Source: an uncultured Allobosea sp.
GTDB lineage: Bacteria > Pseudomonadota > Alphaproteobacteria > Rhizobiales > Beijerinckiaceae
DNA length: 64,000 bases
Assembly (NCBI RefSeq): GCF_945957345.1
Contig: NZ_CAMFKW010000019.1
Location: 20,325 to 84,324, forward strand
Direction of reading: 5' to 3'
In this document: positions 54,214-63,593 of the stretch, one piece after another
How positions within the stretch are numbered: position 1 is the stretch's first letter
Layout of the letters: each line of letters opens with the position of its first letter
Notes under the pieces: generated by a model
Seen by the model: only the letters and a program-made list of their open reading frames with translations
Database searches by the model: none
Told to the model about the DNA's origin: nothing
Position numbers and translations under genes: made by a program

Positions 54214-54855
54214 ATGATGCGCTATGACCGCCCTGTCATCGGCCTCGCCTTCTGCCTGTCGGGCCTTGCCGGCTTCGTCGACGCGCTCGGCTTCCTCAGC
54301 CTTGGCGGCTTCTTCGTCTCCTTCATGAGCGGCAACACCACCCGCTTCGCCATCGAGCTTGCGGGCCGCCATGCCGGCGGCATCCTGCTCGCCGTGACGA
54401 TCCTCGGGCTCTTCGTCCTCGGCGTGGTCGGCGGCTCCCTCGCAGGCCATTTCGCCGGGCGCCAACGCAAGGCGGCGGTGCTGGGCTTCGTCACGCTGGC
54501 CCTGCTGATCTCGGCCGGCCTCGATTCGATCGGCTTCGGCATGGCCGGCGCCGGCGTGCTCGCCATGGCGATGGGCGCCGAGAACAGCGTCTTCCAGCGC
54601 GACGGCGAGGTCACGATCGGGCTGACCTACATGACCGGCACGCTGGTGAAGATGGGCCAGCGCATCGCCGGCGCCCTGCTCGGCGGGCCGAAGCTCGCCT
54701 TCCTGCGCCATTTCGTACTCTGGCTCGGCCTGCTCAGCGGCGCGATTGCCGGTGCGGTCGCTCACAGCCGGATCGGGCTCGATGCGATCTGGCTGGCGGC
54801 CGGTGCCGCGGCCCTCTTCACCTTCGTCGCTCTGTTCATGCCGGAGCGCGATTGA
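54214..54855 (+). CDS. DUF1275 (YoaK-family) membrane protein
   Basis: 213 residues with six or so membrane helices. FCLSGLAGFVDALGFLSLGGFFVSFMSGNTTRFAIELAG near the start is the family signature, and GAENSVFQRDGEVTIGLTYMTGTLVKMGQRIAG in the middle repeats the TG-TL/TxM pattern. Function of the family is unknown; a transporter is possible. Divergent from leuA. Confidence 0.88.
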   Translation: MMRYDRPVIGLAFCLSGLAGFVDALGFLSLGGFFVSFMSGNTTRFAIELAGRHAGGILLAVTILGLFVLGVVGGSLAGHFAGRQRKAAVLGFVTLALLISAGLDSIGFGMAGAGVLAMAMGAENSVFQRDGEVTIGLTYMTGTLVKMGQRIAGALLGGPKLAFLRHFVLWLGLLSGAIAGAVAHSRIGLDAIWLAAGAAALFTFVALFMPERD

Positions 54856-54887
54856 GCGGCGGCTTTGCCGCGCCGGAGGAATCGGTC

Positions 54888-55265
54888 ATGTTTCGCGCAC
54901 GATCAGCCGGAGCTTCCCCGATGCGCGCCTCAACCGTCCTCGTCCCGGCCTTTGCCGCGCTCCTGCTTTCCGCCTGCCAGACGCCGTCCGGCGGCCCGCC
55001 CCCTGCCCCACCGCCCTCGCAGGCCGCGCCCGGCGTGACGCCGAACACCTTCCACATGCCGACGGGCACGGGCTGCTCCGGCGAGGTCGAGCGCTTCCAG
55101 GCGGTGATCGACAACGATCTCGACACCGGCCACACCACCAAGAGCGTGCATGACCGGGTCAGCGGCGAGATTTCGCGTGCCCGCTCGGCCTGTTCTGCCG
55201 GAAACGATGCCGGCGCGATCGGCCAGATCCGCGCGACCAAGGCGAAGTTCGGTTATCCCAGCTAA
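54888..55265 (+). CDS. Small putative lipoprotein
   Basis: 125 residues. The N-terminal hydrophobic run ends in the lipobox LLLSAC-Q, so the mature chain would start at Cys near residue 31 and be lipid-anchored. A Pro-rich linker (PPPAPPPSQ) leads to a small domain with two cysteines (GTGCSGEVERFQAVIDND and ARSACSAGNDAG). GGAGGA precedes the ATG, deciding against an earlier start at 54852. Not a family I can name. Follows the DUF1275 gene by 32 bases. Confidence 0.75.
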   Translation: MFRARSAGASPMRASTVLVPAFAALLLSACQTPSGGPPPAPPPSQAAPGVTPNTFHMPTGTGCSGEVERFQAVIDNDLDTGHTTKSVHDRVSGEISRARSACSAGNDAGAIGQIRATKAKFGYPS

Positions 55266-55267
55266 AT

Positions 55268-55395
55268 CCTTCTCCCCTTCGGGGAGAAGGTGGCCCGGCG
55301 TAGCCGGGTCGGATGAGGGAAGACCGGGTGAGACGCAGTCAAGACTGCCCTCATCCGTCTGCTTCGCAGACACCTTCTCACCCGAGGGGAGAAGG
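55268..55395. repeat. Palindromic intergenic repeat, family D
   Basis: Opens with hairpin CCTTCTCCCC TTC GGGGAGAAGG and closes with CACCTTCTCACCCGAGGGGAGAAGG. Between are CCCGGCGTAGCCGGG and CTGCTTCGCAG hairpins. A single copy here, filling the convergent gap between the lipoprotein and peptidase genes. This type is widespread in Hyphomicrobiales genomes. Confidence 0.85.
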
Positions 55396-55401
55396 AATTC
55401 C

Positions 55402-57504
55402 CTACGCCGCCAGCCCGCGCTTCTCCAGCAGCGCATCCGGCGTCGGCAGGCGGCCACGGAACAGCGTGTAGGCCTCGGCCGCATCGCGAACATCGCCGGC
55501 CGAATAGATGTAGCGCTTCAGCTTCTCCGCCACGGCCGGCGAGAACACGTCGCCGGTCTCGGTGAAGGCGTTGAAGGCGTCGGCATCCATCACCTCCGAC
55601 CAGAGATAGCTGTAATAGCCCGCCGAATAGCCATCGCCCGAGAAGACATGGGTGAAATGCGGCGTGCGGTGTCGCATCGTGATCTCTGAGGGCATGCCGA
55701 TGCGCGCGAGCTCCGCCGCCTCGAAGGCGAGCGGATCGACCTCCGCCGGGGCCTCCAGCGAATGGAAGGCGAGGTCGACCAGCGCCGAGGAGGTGTACTC
55801 CACCGTGGCGAAACCCTGGTTGAAGGTCTGGGCCTTCTCGATCTTCTCGATCAGCGCTTCCGGGATCGGCTCGCCATTCTCGGCATGGTGGCAATATTCC
55901 CGCATCACCTCGCGGGTCAGGAACCAATGCTCGTAGAGCTGCGAGGGCAGTTCGACGAAATCACGCGCGACTGAAGTGCCCGCCAGCGAGCCATAGGTCA
56001 CGTCCGAGAGCAGGCCGTGCAGAGCGTGGCCGAATTCGTGGAACAGCGTGCGCGCATCGTCGAGCGAGAGCAGCGCCGGCTTGCCTTCGGCGGGCTTCGC
56101 GAAATTGCAGACATTGACGATGATCGGCCGGGTCTCACCGTCGAGCTTGCGCTGGCCACGAAACGCGCTCATCCACGCGCCGGAGCGCTTCGACGGCCGG
56201 GCGAAGTAATCGCCGACGAACAGGCCGATATGGCGCCCGCTCGCGCGCTCCGTCACCTCGAAGATGCGCACGTCGGGGTGATAGCCCCGAAGCTCCGGCC
56301 GCTCCGCGAAAGACAGCCCGAACAGCTTGCCGGCAACGTCGAAAGCCGCCTGCCGGACGCGGTCGAGCTGGAGATATTGCTTCAGCACGGCCTCATCGAG
56401 CGCATAGGTCTTCTGCCGAACCTTCTCGGCATAATGGCGCCAGTCCCAGGGGCGGATCGGGCCGTTCTCGCCTTCGCTCTGCGCCAGCGCCGCAAGATCG
56501 GCGGCCTCGCGCGCCGCGCGCGCCTTCGCCGGCTTCCAAACCAACTCCAAGAGCCCGCGCACATGCTCCGGCGTCTTCGCCATGGCGTCGTCGAGCTTGA
56601 AATGCGCAAAGGTCGGATAACCTAGGAGCTTCGCCTTCTCGGCCCTGAGCTTCACCATCTCCGCGACGATCGCCCGGTTGTCGCTTTCGCCACCATTCTC
56701 GCCGCGCTTGCTCCAGGCGATAAAGGCCTCCTCGCGCAGGTCGCGACGGGTCGAGAAGGTCAGGAAGGGTTCGATGATCGAGCGCGACAGCGTCACCGCG
56801 TGCTGGCCGGGCTTGCCGCGATCAGCGCCGGCGCGCGCCATCGCCGCCTTCACGAAGTCCGGCAGGCCGGCGAGGCCCGCCTCGTCTTCGATGAACAGCG
56901 CGTAGGACGATTCATCCTTCAGCACGTTCTGGCTGAACTGCGTGCCGAGCCCCGCCAGCCTCTCGTTGATCGCGGCAAGGCGCTTCTTGTCCTCGGCATT
57001 GAGCTTCGCGCCGGAGCGGATGAAGCCCTTGTAGCTGCGCTCCAGCAGGCGCGCCTGCTCCGGGTTCAGGCCGAGCGCATCGCGCCGGGTATTGACCGCA
57101 TCGACGCGGGCGAACAGCCCCTCGTCCATCATGATCGCCGACCAGTGCCGCGAGGTGATCGGCGACATCTCGCGCTCGATCGCCTGCAAGGCCTCGTTCG
57201 TATCGGCGCCGGTGAGGTTGTAGAACACGCCGCCGACCCGGCTGAGTGCCCGCCCTGCCCGCTCCAGCGCCTCGATCGTGTTGGCGAAATCGGGCGCAGC
57301 CTTGTCGGCCACGATCGCCGCGATCTCGGCCTTGTGCTTGGCGAGCGCCGCCTCGAAGGCCGGGCGGATATGCTCCGGCTTGATCGCCGCGAAGGGCGGC
57401 AGCCGGAACGGCGTCTCCCAGCGCGTGGCGAAGGGGTTCTCCGCCGGCAACGCAAGAGCCTCGGGATAATTGGCTTCGGGACAGGCGGTCTCGGCGGAGC
57501 TCAT
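55402..57504 (-). CDS. M3-family metallopeptidase (oligopeptidase A / dipeptidyl carboxypeptidase type)
   Basis: 700 residues. The zinc site is FHEFGHALHGLL near residue 465, with the third ligand Glu about 27 residues later. The N-terminal helical lid begins NPFATRWETPFRLPPFAAIKPEHIRPAFE, as in Dcp/OpdA. Degrades short peptides in the cytoplasm. The ATG at 57504 gives MSSAETACPEA; a GTG at 57534 overlaps the Nudix stop and cannot be excluded. Part of the pdxY-side run of minus-strand genes ending at repeat D. Confidence 0.92.
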   Translation of the reverse strand: MSSAETACPEANYPEALALPAENPFATRWETPFRLPPFAAIKPEHIRPAFEAALAKHKAEIAAIVADKAAPDFANTIEALERAGRALSRVGGVFYNLTGADTNEALQAIEREMSPITSRHWSAIMMDEGLFARVDAVNTRRDALGLNPEQARLLERSYKGFIRSGAKLNAEDKKRLAAINERLAGLGTQFSQNVLKDESSYALFIEDEAGLAGLPDFVKAAMARAGADRGKPGQHAVTLSRSIIEPFLTFSTRRDLREEAFIAWSKRGENGGESDNRAIVAEMVKLRAEKAKLLGYPTFAHFKLDDAMAKTPEHVRGLLELVWKPAKARAAREAADLAALAQSEGENGPIRPWDWRHYAEKVRQKTYALDEAVLKQYLQLDRVRQAAFDVAGKLFGLSFAERPELRGYHPDVRIFEVTERASGRHIGLFVGDYFARPSKRSGAWMSAFRGQRKLDGETRPIIVNVCNFAKPAEGKPALLSLDDARTLFHEFGHALHGLLSDVTYGSLAGTSVARDFVELPSQLYEHWFLTREVMREYCHHAENGEPIPEALIEKIEKAQTFNQGFATVEYTSSALVDLAFHSLEAPAEVDPLAFEAAELARIGMPSEITMRHRTPHFTHVFSGDGYSAGYYSYLWSEVMDADAFNAFTETGDVFSPAVAEKLKRYIYSAGDVRDAAEAYTLFRGRLPTPDALLEKRGLAA

Positions 57505-57530
57505 CGGGTCACTTTCGCGGAACGGGCAGA

Positions 57531-58253
57531 TCACTCGCCGTCGAACATATGTGCGAGATAGCGGCGCATGAAGGGCGGCATGTCGTGCTTTTCGGTATCA
57601 GTGAGGTCGCGCACGATGACGATGTCGGAAAGCTCCTCCTCCTTGAGATGCTTCATCCGCTCCAGCATTAATGCCCGCGCCTCGTCGGCAGGAAGATCGA
57701 TGCGGACCTCGCGCATGAAGGCGATGCGACCCTGCTCGACCAGCGCCGTCCAACCCTCGCCAACCTGAAGCTCCTCGACGCGCAGCCCGGTCTCCTCGCC
57801 GAGTTCGCGGGTGACGCTGCCGGCAAGATCGAGCGTGCCGTCGGGGCGTGCGTCGTCGCGGTCGGGCGTGCCGGCGGCGAAATAGACCTTGCCGGCATTG
57901 GCGGTGTGGTCGCCCATCTTGCCGCAGAGAAAGGCGCCGTCATTGGCCCTGAGCGCCGCCATCGCGAAACCGTTGCGAACGATCGGACCGGGATAGCCGA
58001 CATCGCGCCAGGTCAGGAAAGCCGCGTAATCGGTCTCGAAATAGCCGGCCTCGAACACCCCATCATGGATCGCGGCGTGATGCTGGAGCATGACGCGACC
58101 ATTGAACATCGCCGGTTTGTCGACGCTGATCTCCGCCCAATGCGCCGCGATCAGCGCGGTGTTCTCGCGCGCGAAGGCCCAGTCATAGGCCTCGATCCTG
58201 GCATCGACCCGCGACAGCCGAATGATCGTGCTGTTCTCCACGCCATTTGTCAC
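57531..58253 (-). CDS. Nudix-type hydrolase
   Basis: 240 residues. The Nudix core is near residues 130-160: AGSVTRELGEETGLRVEEL contains the REL-EE-GL half of the Nudix box; the upstream Glu position appears replaced by Leu, so the box is not perfect. The first 100 residues are a separate N-terminal part. Substrate unknown. The start overlaps the PhzF stop by 4 bases and the stop touches the peptidase gene, indicating one operon. Confidence 0.78.
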   Translation of the reverse strand: MTNGVENSTIIRLSRVDARIEAYDWAFARENTALIAAHWAEISVDKPAMFNGRVMLQHHAAIHDGVFEAGYFETDYAAFLTWRDVGYPGPIVRNGFAMAALRANDGAFLCGKMGDHTANAGKVYFAAGTPDRDDARPDGTLDLAGSVTRELGEETGLRVEELQVGEGWTALVEQGRIAFMREVRIDLPADEARALMLERMKHLKEEELSDIVIVRDLTDTEKHDMPPFMRRYLAHMFDGE

Positions 58254-59143
58254 AGCAGCACGCCCTCGCTGACCACGACAGCTGACCCGCCGATCCGCGC
58301 CGAGACCAGCGCTCCATCGCGCACGCTCAGCTCCAGCGTGATCTGCGACGGCCGTCCCATCTCGTAGCCCTGCTCGATGACGAGGCGGTGGTCCCCGTCC
58401 CCGGGCTTGTCATAGGCCATGACCGCGCCGGCGAAGGCGGCCGCGGCGCCACCGGTCGCCGGATCCTCCTCGATGCCGGCCCCCGGCCAGAACATCCGCG
58501 CATGAAAATCGTGGCCAGGCTCGGTGGTCTCGCGGGTGTAAAGGAAGGCCCCGCCGTGGCCGAAGGCTGCGGACCAATGCCCGCGTTCGAGACGCGCCCG
58601 GCCGATCGCCTCGCCACTGGCCACCGGAACGCAATGAAACGGCACGCCCCCGCTGAAGAGCGTCGGCACATGCGCCCCGAAGCCGACATCGCCAGCCTGA
58701 AGCCCAAGCGCCGCCGCGATAGCAGCGGGCGTCCCGGTCTCACCCGCGCGCTCCGGCAGGCGCGGCAGCGTGAAGGTAGCATGCCCGGCATGGCTGCCCT
58801 TGATCGAGACGGCGCAGGAGACCAGCCCGACCTTCTCCTCCAGCACCAGCATGTCGGCGGGCCTGCCCTCGGCCTCGTCGGTCAGCGCCAGCCAGACCGC
58901 GGTCCCGACCGTCGGATGACCGGCAAAGGGCAGCTCCCCGCCAGGCGTGAAGATGCGAACGGAGGCGCGATGTTCGGCCTTCTCGGGCGGCGCGACGAAG
59001 ACCGTCTCGGACAGGTTGAACTCCCGGGCGATGGCCTGCATCGCCTCGGTATCGAGCCCCTCGGACTGGAGCACGACCGCCAGCGGATTGCCGGCATGGC
59101 GGCGCGTGGTGAAGACGTCGAGTGTGACGAAGCGGCGTTTCAT
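58250..59143 (-). CDS. PhzF-family isomerase/epimerase
   Basis: 297 residues. TLDVFTTRRHAGNPLAVVL opens the first barrel, FNLSETVFV contains the catalytic Glu, RIFTPGGELPFAGHPTVGTA near residue 65 and GIEEDPATGGAAAAF near 223 are the two signature loops. The family includes PhzF of phenazine synthesis and diaminopimelate epimerase-like enzymes; most members are unassigned and no phenazine genes are here. Overlaps the Nudix gene. Confidence 0.92.
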   Translation of the reverse strand: MKRRFVTLDVFTTRRHAGNPLAVVLQSEGLDTEAMQAIAREFNLSETVFVAPPEKAEHRASVRIFTPGGELPFAGHPTVGTAVWLALTDEAEGRPADMLVLEEKVGLVSCAVSIKGSHAGHATFTLPRLPERAGETGTPAAIAAALGLQAGDVGFGAHVPTLFSGGVPFHCVPVASGEAIGRARLERGHWSAAFGHGGAFLYTRETTEPGHDFHARMFWPGAGIEEDPATGGAAAAFAGAVMAYDKPGDGDHRLVIEQGYEMGRPSQITLELSVRDGALVSARIGGSAVVVSEGVLL

Positions 59144-59159
59144 CGATGCGTCCTTGGGA

Positions 59160-60275
59160 TCAGCCTGCGGGGATGTCGAGATCGATGGCGAGCGGGCAAT
59201 GGTCGGAGGCCTTGGGCCGGTCCCAGCCGACGCGGGGGTAGCGGTCCGCGCAGGTCGCGAGCTTCGCCATCGAGCGGTCCGGCTCGCGCGGATCGAGCGG
59301 CACGCGATACGGCAGGCCGCGCCGGATCATCTGCATGGCGGGCCTTGGATTGGCTGCAGCCAGCGACGGCGAGAGCAGGATGCGGTCGAGCGGCATATGG
59401 CTGTCAACCAACCTCTCCTCGCTCTCCGACCAGTAGCGCCGGAAATGCGTCCAGCGCTCATGCACCGGCAGCATCTCCATCGGATCGACGGCGAAATCGT
59501 CGAGCAGGGGCTCGATGCCGCTGGCGCCCTCGTCGACGATCTTGGCGCGCGGGCCGAGTCCGTGACGATAGCCGTTGAGATCGCCCAGCACGATCCAGTT
59601 CGCCTCGCGCCAGCCGCCGCCAAAGCGCTGCTGGATCAGCCAGCGCACCGCCCGCGCCTCGGCCCGGCGCACCGGCAGCGTGACGGCGCGCCCGTCCTCA
59701 CGACCATTGTTCATCGACTTGAAATGGCAGCCGAACAGGCTGAGCCGTCGCCCATTCAGGCTCAGCTCGACCTCCAGGCAGTCGCGGGCAAAGACCTTGC
59801 CATGCGGCCCGATGCCGGACAGGGCGAGCTCGCGGTCATGCAAGCCAGCCTGCGCAAAGGTCAGGTCCTTGTGCGAGCGCACCGTGACCTGCCCCGGCCC
59901 GAACAGATCGCGCCGGGCGGCGAAGCCGATATCGATGTTGCGGCGGTCATTGCCGTCGACCAGCGTGAAATGGCCATAGCGATGGTCGGCGATGCGATGG
60001 ACGTAATTCGCAAAGAAGGCCTGCAGGCTGGCGAGTGAGTCGACCTCCTGCAGCATCCAGAGATCGGCGCCAGCCTCGGCGATGGCGAGCGCCGTCATCT
60101 GGCGCTTGTCGTCCTCCAGCGCGACCGCGAGCGAGCGCTCCACCGCGTCGCGCTCGTCCGCGCGCGGGAAATGGAACAGCGACATCGCGGCGTCCGTCTC
60201 GGCCCGCCCGCCAGCCTCGAAGCGATGCCGCGTCAGCAGGTTCTCGACATTGAAGGTGCCGACGCGCAGCTTCAT
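59160..60275 (-). CDS. Endonuclease/exonuclease/phosphatase-family protein
   Basis: 371 residues with the EEP fold: GTFNVENLL at residues 6-14, LQEVDS near 75, HFKSMNN near 178, VLGDLNGYRHG near 225 and SDHCPLAIDL at the end supply the metal and catalytic residues of DNase I-type phosphodiesterases. No signal peptide. Substrate could be nucleic acid or phospholipid/phosphoinositide. Lies 10 bases after pdxY on the same strand. Confidence 0.88.
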   Translation of the reverse strand: MKLRVGTFNVENLLTRHRFEAGGRAETDAAMSLFHFPRADERDAVERSLAVALEDDKRQMTALAIAEAGADLWMLQEVDSLASLQAFFANYVHRIADHRYGHFTLVDGNDRRNIDIGFAARRDLFGPGQVTVRSHKDLTFAQAGLHDRELALSGIGPHGKVFARDCLEVELSLNGRRLSLFGCHFKSMNNGREDGRAVTLPVRRAEARAVRWLIQQRFGGGWREANWIVLGDLNGYRHGLGPRAKIVDEGASGIEPLLDDFAVDPMEMLPVHERWTHFRRYWSESEERLVDSHMPLDRILLSPSLAAANPRPAMQMIRRGLPYRVPLDPREPDRSMAKLATCADRYPRVGWDRPKASDHCPLAIDLDIPAG

Positions 60276-60285
60276 CGCGACGCGC

Positions 60286-61134
60286 TCAGATCGCCTGCGG
60301 CTCGAAGACCTGCGAGGGCGTAACGAACTCGTCCTGCGCCGCGACCGTCAGGATCTCGCGCGAGCCCGCCTCCTTCGTCCGCTTCAGCAAGCCATAGATC
60401 GACGACGCGGCTTTCGAGAGCGCAGCCGCCGCCGATTCCTCGCGCAGGTAATGGGTGAAGAACAAGGCCGCGATCGCATCGCCGGCGCCATTGACGCTGA
60501 CATCGAGCTTCGGCGTACGCACCCGCCAGGTGCCTTTCGCATCGGCCGCCATCAGGTCGATCGAGTCGCCCGGTGTTTCCTCGGTCACGAGCGAGGTCAC
60601 CATCACGACCTTCGGGCCGGCGTCGCGCAGGGCCTCGACCGCGCGATGGGCATCGGCGATCGTCTTGATCTCGACATCGGTCAGCAATTCCAGCTCGAAC
60701 TGGTTCGGCGTCACGATATCCGCGGCCGGCACAGCCTGCTCGCGCATGAATTCCGGGATCCCCGGCCGCACGAAGACGCCGCGGCCGACATCGCCGATCA
60801 CGGGATCGCAGCAATACAGCGCCTTGGGGTTGGCGGCGCGCACCTTTTCGACGGCCGAAAGGATGGCATGGCCGATATCGGCCGAGCCCATATAGCCGGA
60901 GATCACGCCGTCGCAGGTGGCGAGCACGCCGCGCTCGGCGATGCCTTCCATGACTTCGTCGATCATGCCGCCGTCGAAGACGCGGCCCTTCCAGCTACCG
61001 TAGCCCGTATGGTTCGAGAACTGCACCGTATGGATCGGCCAGACATCGACGCCGAGCCGCTGCATCGGAAAGGTCGCGGAGGCGTTGCCCACATGGCCAT
61101 AGGCGACATGGGACTGGATCGAGAGAATGTTCAT
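60286..61134 (-). CDS. pdxY: Pyridoxal kinase PdxY
   Basis: Phosphorylates pyridoxal in the B6 salvage pathway. 282 residues, ribokinase fold: MNILSIQSHVAYGHVGNASATFPMQRLG is diagnostic; VIGDVGRGVFV near residue 114; TPNQFELELLT near 142; catalytic Asp in SVNGAGDAIAAL near 222. Followed closely by the EEP gene. Confidence 0.95.
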   Translation of the reverse strand: MNILSIQSHVAYGHVGNASATFPMQRLGVDVWPIHTVQFSNHTGYGSWKGRVFDGGMIDEVMEGIAERGVLATCDGVISGYMGSADIGHAILSAVEKVRAANPKALYCCDPVIGDVGRGVFVRPGIPEFMREQAVPAADIVTPNQFELELLTDVEIKTIADAHRAVEALRDAGPKVVMVTSLVTEETPGDSIDLMAADAKGTWRVRTPKLDVSVNGAGDAIAALFFTHYLREESAAAALSKAASSIYGLLKRTKEAGSREILTVAAQDEFVTPSQVFEPQAI

Positions 61135-61238
61135 GGTCCGAAGCGATACCCCGTTCGCGGTGGGACCGCGAACCTAACGGCTCCCGCGCGGGGCGCAAAT
61201 CGAAAGCGGTGAAGAGACCGATCGCTCGCGCAGAGCCG

Positions 61239-62318
61239 CTACTCGCGCGGCGCGATATTGGCCATCGTGGTGGTCAGGACATAGCGCAGGCCTTCAGGCC
61301 GGTAGTCCAGTTCGACCTCGCCCTGGAATTTCTGCGCCATGACACGCTCGACCAGGCGGGAGCCGAAACCCTGCCGCCGTGGCTTCTCGACCGCTGGCCC
61401 GCCGCGCTCGATCCATTCGAAGCGGAAGGCATCCTCGCTCTGCGGCCGGCCGACGGACCAGCGGATCGCGACCTCTCCGCTCTCGACCGAAAGCGCGCCG
61501 TATTTCACGGCATTGGTCGCGAGCTCGTTGGCGGCGAGCGCCAGCGTCATCGCCTGGTCGGCTGCCAGTTGCAGCGGCGGCCCCTCGACGCTGATCGTGC
61601 CGATATCCGAGCGATGCGGCGCCAGGGCCCCGTCGATCACGGCGCGGATCGGCGCGCTGCTCCAGCTCGACCGGGTCAGGATGCTGTGCGCCTCGCCGAG
61701 CGTCGCGATGCGGTCGCCGAGGATCGATTGCGCCTCCTCCAGCGTCTCGGCCGAGCGGAAGGTCTGGCTCGCGATGGCGGCGATCATCGCCAGCGTATTC
61801 TTCATGCGATGGGCGAGCTCGGCATTGAGCAGGCGCCCATTGCGCTCCGCCTCCATCTTGCCGGTCATCTCGATCACGGTGTCGATCATGCCGAGCACCC
61901 GGCCGTTCTCGTCGCGGATCGGGCTGTAGCAGAAGGTGAACCAAGCCTCTTCCGGATGCCCATAGCGGTCGATGGTGAGCGGGAAATCCTCGATGAAGGT
62001 CGCCTCGCCCGCGAGCGCCTTGTCGACGAGCGGCCCGATCTCGTCCCAGACCTCGGCCCAGACCTCGCGGAACGAGCGGCCGAGCGCGCGAGGCTTGTCG
62101 CCGAGGATCGGCCGGAAGGCATCGTTATGGATCGTGATCAGGTCCGCGCCCCAGACGATGCATTTGGGAAAGCGCGAATTGACCATCATGCCAACGGCGA
62201 TCTTCAGCGCGGCGGGCCAGCCGGCGATCGGCCCGAGCGCCGTGGAACCCCAGTCATGCTCGCGGATGGCAGCGGCCATGTCGCCGCCGCCATCCAGAAA
62301 GGCTGTTTCGCCGCTCAC
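61239..62318 (-). CDS. HWE-family sensor histidine kinase with PAS domain
   Basis: 359 residues. A PAS-like sensor (about 10-155, WGADLITIHNDAFRPILGDKP) is followed by the HWE kinase core: phospho-acceptor His in AELAHRMKNTLAMI near residue 168, N-box ALAANELATNAVKYGAL near 262, and the WxE signature FEWIERGGP near 305. No membrane helix, so cytoplasmic; no response regulator nearby. HWE kinases are concentrated in Hyphomicrobiales and often sense light or stress. Confidence 0.92.
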   Translation of the reverse strand: MSGETAFLDGGGDMAAAIREHDWGSTALGPIAGWPAALKIAVGMMVNSRFPKCIVWGADLITIHNDAFRPILGDKPRALGRSFREVWAEVWDEIGPLVDKALAGEATFIEDFPLTIDRYGHPEEAWFTFCYSPIRDENGRVLGMIDTVIEMTGKMEAERNGRLLNAELAHRMKNTLAMIAAIASQTFRSAETLEEAQSILGDRIATLGEAHSILTRSSWSSAPIRAVIDGALAPHRSDIGTISVEGPPLQLAADQAMTLALAANELATNAVKYGALSVESGEVAIRWSVGRPQSEDAFRFEWIERGGPAVEKPRRQGFGSRLVERVMAQKFQGEVELDYRPEGLRYVLTTTMANIAPRE

Positions 62319-62407
62319 GTTGTTCCCCCAGCGCGAATCGGCGCAGCATGCACGGAACGCAGAACGGGCGCGACGTCAAAAGACAGGCGCCACGCCAGCG
62401 CCCACAA

Positions 62408-63439
62408 TCAGGAGCCGGAAGCCGCCTTCTTGGCGAAGCTGTCGATGAAGGTCTTCGACAGGTCGACATTCGAATTGGTCAGCTCGGGATCGAGCAGTTT
62501 GAGCGAATCGTACATGCTCTTCATCGCGTCGGGCGTCGCGATGCCGGTGCGCGAATAGCTCTCCTGCGAGTTCTTGACCGCGCGGATATAGAGCGGCTTG
62601 TCGCCAAGCAGGAACTCTTCCGGCACGAGATCCGCGACATCCTCGGGCTTCGCCGTCTCCAGCCATTTCAGCGACTTCATGAAGGCGTTGACGAGCTTCT
62701 GGGTCGTGACCGGGTTCTTCTCGGCGAAGTCGTTCTTGAGATAGAGCACGGCCGCCGGGTTCGAGCCGCCGAACAGGGCCTTGGTGCCGGCCTCGGTGCG
62801 CGTATCGATCAGCGAGACGATGTCGCCATCGGCCTCCAGCTTCGAGGTCACGGGATCGAGATGCGAGATCACGTCGACCTGCTTCTGCTTGATCGCCGCG
62901 ACCGCGCTCGCACCGGCGCCGACGCCGATGATCGCGGCATCCGTCGCCTTGAGGCCCGCCTTGACCATGGCGTATTGCGCGGTCAGCGCCGTCGAGGAGC
63001 CGGGCGCGGTGACGCCGATCTTGAGACCCTTGAAGTCTGCGGCGGACTTGACCTTGTCGGCGAGGTCCTTGCGCACGGCGATGGTGATCGCCGGGAAGCG
63101 CCCGAGCTCGATCACGGCGCGGATATCCTGGCCCTTGGCCTGCATGCGGATCGTGTGCTCATAGGCACCGGTCACGACATCGACCGAGCCGCCGACCAGC
63201 GCCTGCAGCGACTTGGCACCGCCGCCGAAATCGTTGATCTCGACATCCAGCCCCTGCTCCTTGAAGAAGCCCTTCTTCTCCGCAACCGTCAGCGGGAGGT
63301 AGTACAGGAGCTGCTTGCCGCCGACCCCGAGGGTCAGCTTCGGCTTCTCGGCATTCTGGGCGAGCGCGGCATGTGGGGCGGCGCCGAGTGCGGTCGAAAG
63401 GGCGAGCGCAGCCAGCGCGCCGCGGCGGGTGAACTTCAT
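62408..63439 (-). CDS. ABC transporter substrate-binding protein, NitT/TauT type
   Basis: 343 residues. MKFTRRGALAALALSTALGAAPHAALAQ is a Tat-like or Sec signal peptide of 28 residues. The mature protein has YYLPLTVAEKKGFFKEQGLDVEI near residue 45, GGGAKSLQALVGGSVDVV near 72 and the usual NMT1/SsuA-like two-lobed pattern. Ligand unknown (nitrate, sulfonates, thiamine precursors and aromatic compounds are all possible). GGAGG precedes the ATG. The permease gene lies upstream on the same strand. Confidence 0.92.
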   Translation of the reverse strand: MKFTRRGALAALALSTALGAAPHAALAQNAEKPKLTLGVGGKQLLYYLPLTVAEKKGFFKEQGLDVEINDFGGGAKSLQALVGGSVDVVTGAYEHTIRMQAKGQDIRAVIELGRFPAITIAVRKDLADKVKSAADFKGLKIGVTAPGSSTALTAQYAMVKAGLKATDAAIIGVGAGASAVAAIKQKQVDVISHLDPVTSKLEADGDIVSLIDTRTEAGTKALFGGSNPAAVLYLKNDFAEKNPVTTQKLVNAFMKSLKWLETAKPEDVADLVPEEFLLGDKPLYIRAVKNSQESYSRTGIATPDAMKSMYDSLKLLDPELTNSNVDLSKTFIDSFAKKAASGS

Positions 63440-63531
63440 GGCGAAACCTCCGGTTGAATGGAAAGGCGCTTCTGCGGGGCGCGTTCGGTGGGGACGATAG
63501 GCGAGATCGGTGGAAGCGGGCAACTCCGCTG

Positions 63532-63586
63532 CGTCATCCCGTACGCGCTGCGGCGCGTAGTGCCGCTGCGCAGATGCGGAATGACC
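63532..63586. repeat. Palindromic intergenic repeat, family C, half copy
   Basis: Starts CGTCATCCCGTACGCGCTGC, continues GGCGCGTAGTGCCGCTGCGC and ends GGAATGACC. It matches the left half of 52041-52202. Lies between permease and substrate-binding protein genes of one ABC system. Confidence 0.8.
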
Positions 63587-63593
63587 GCCCCTA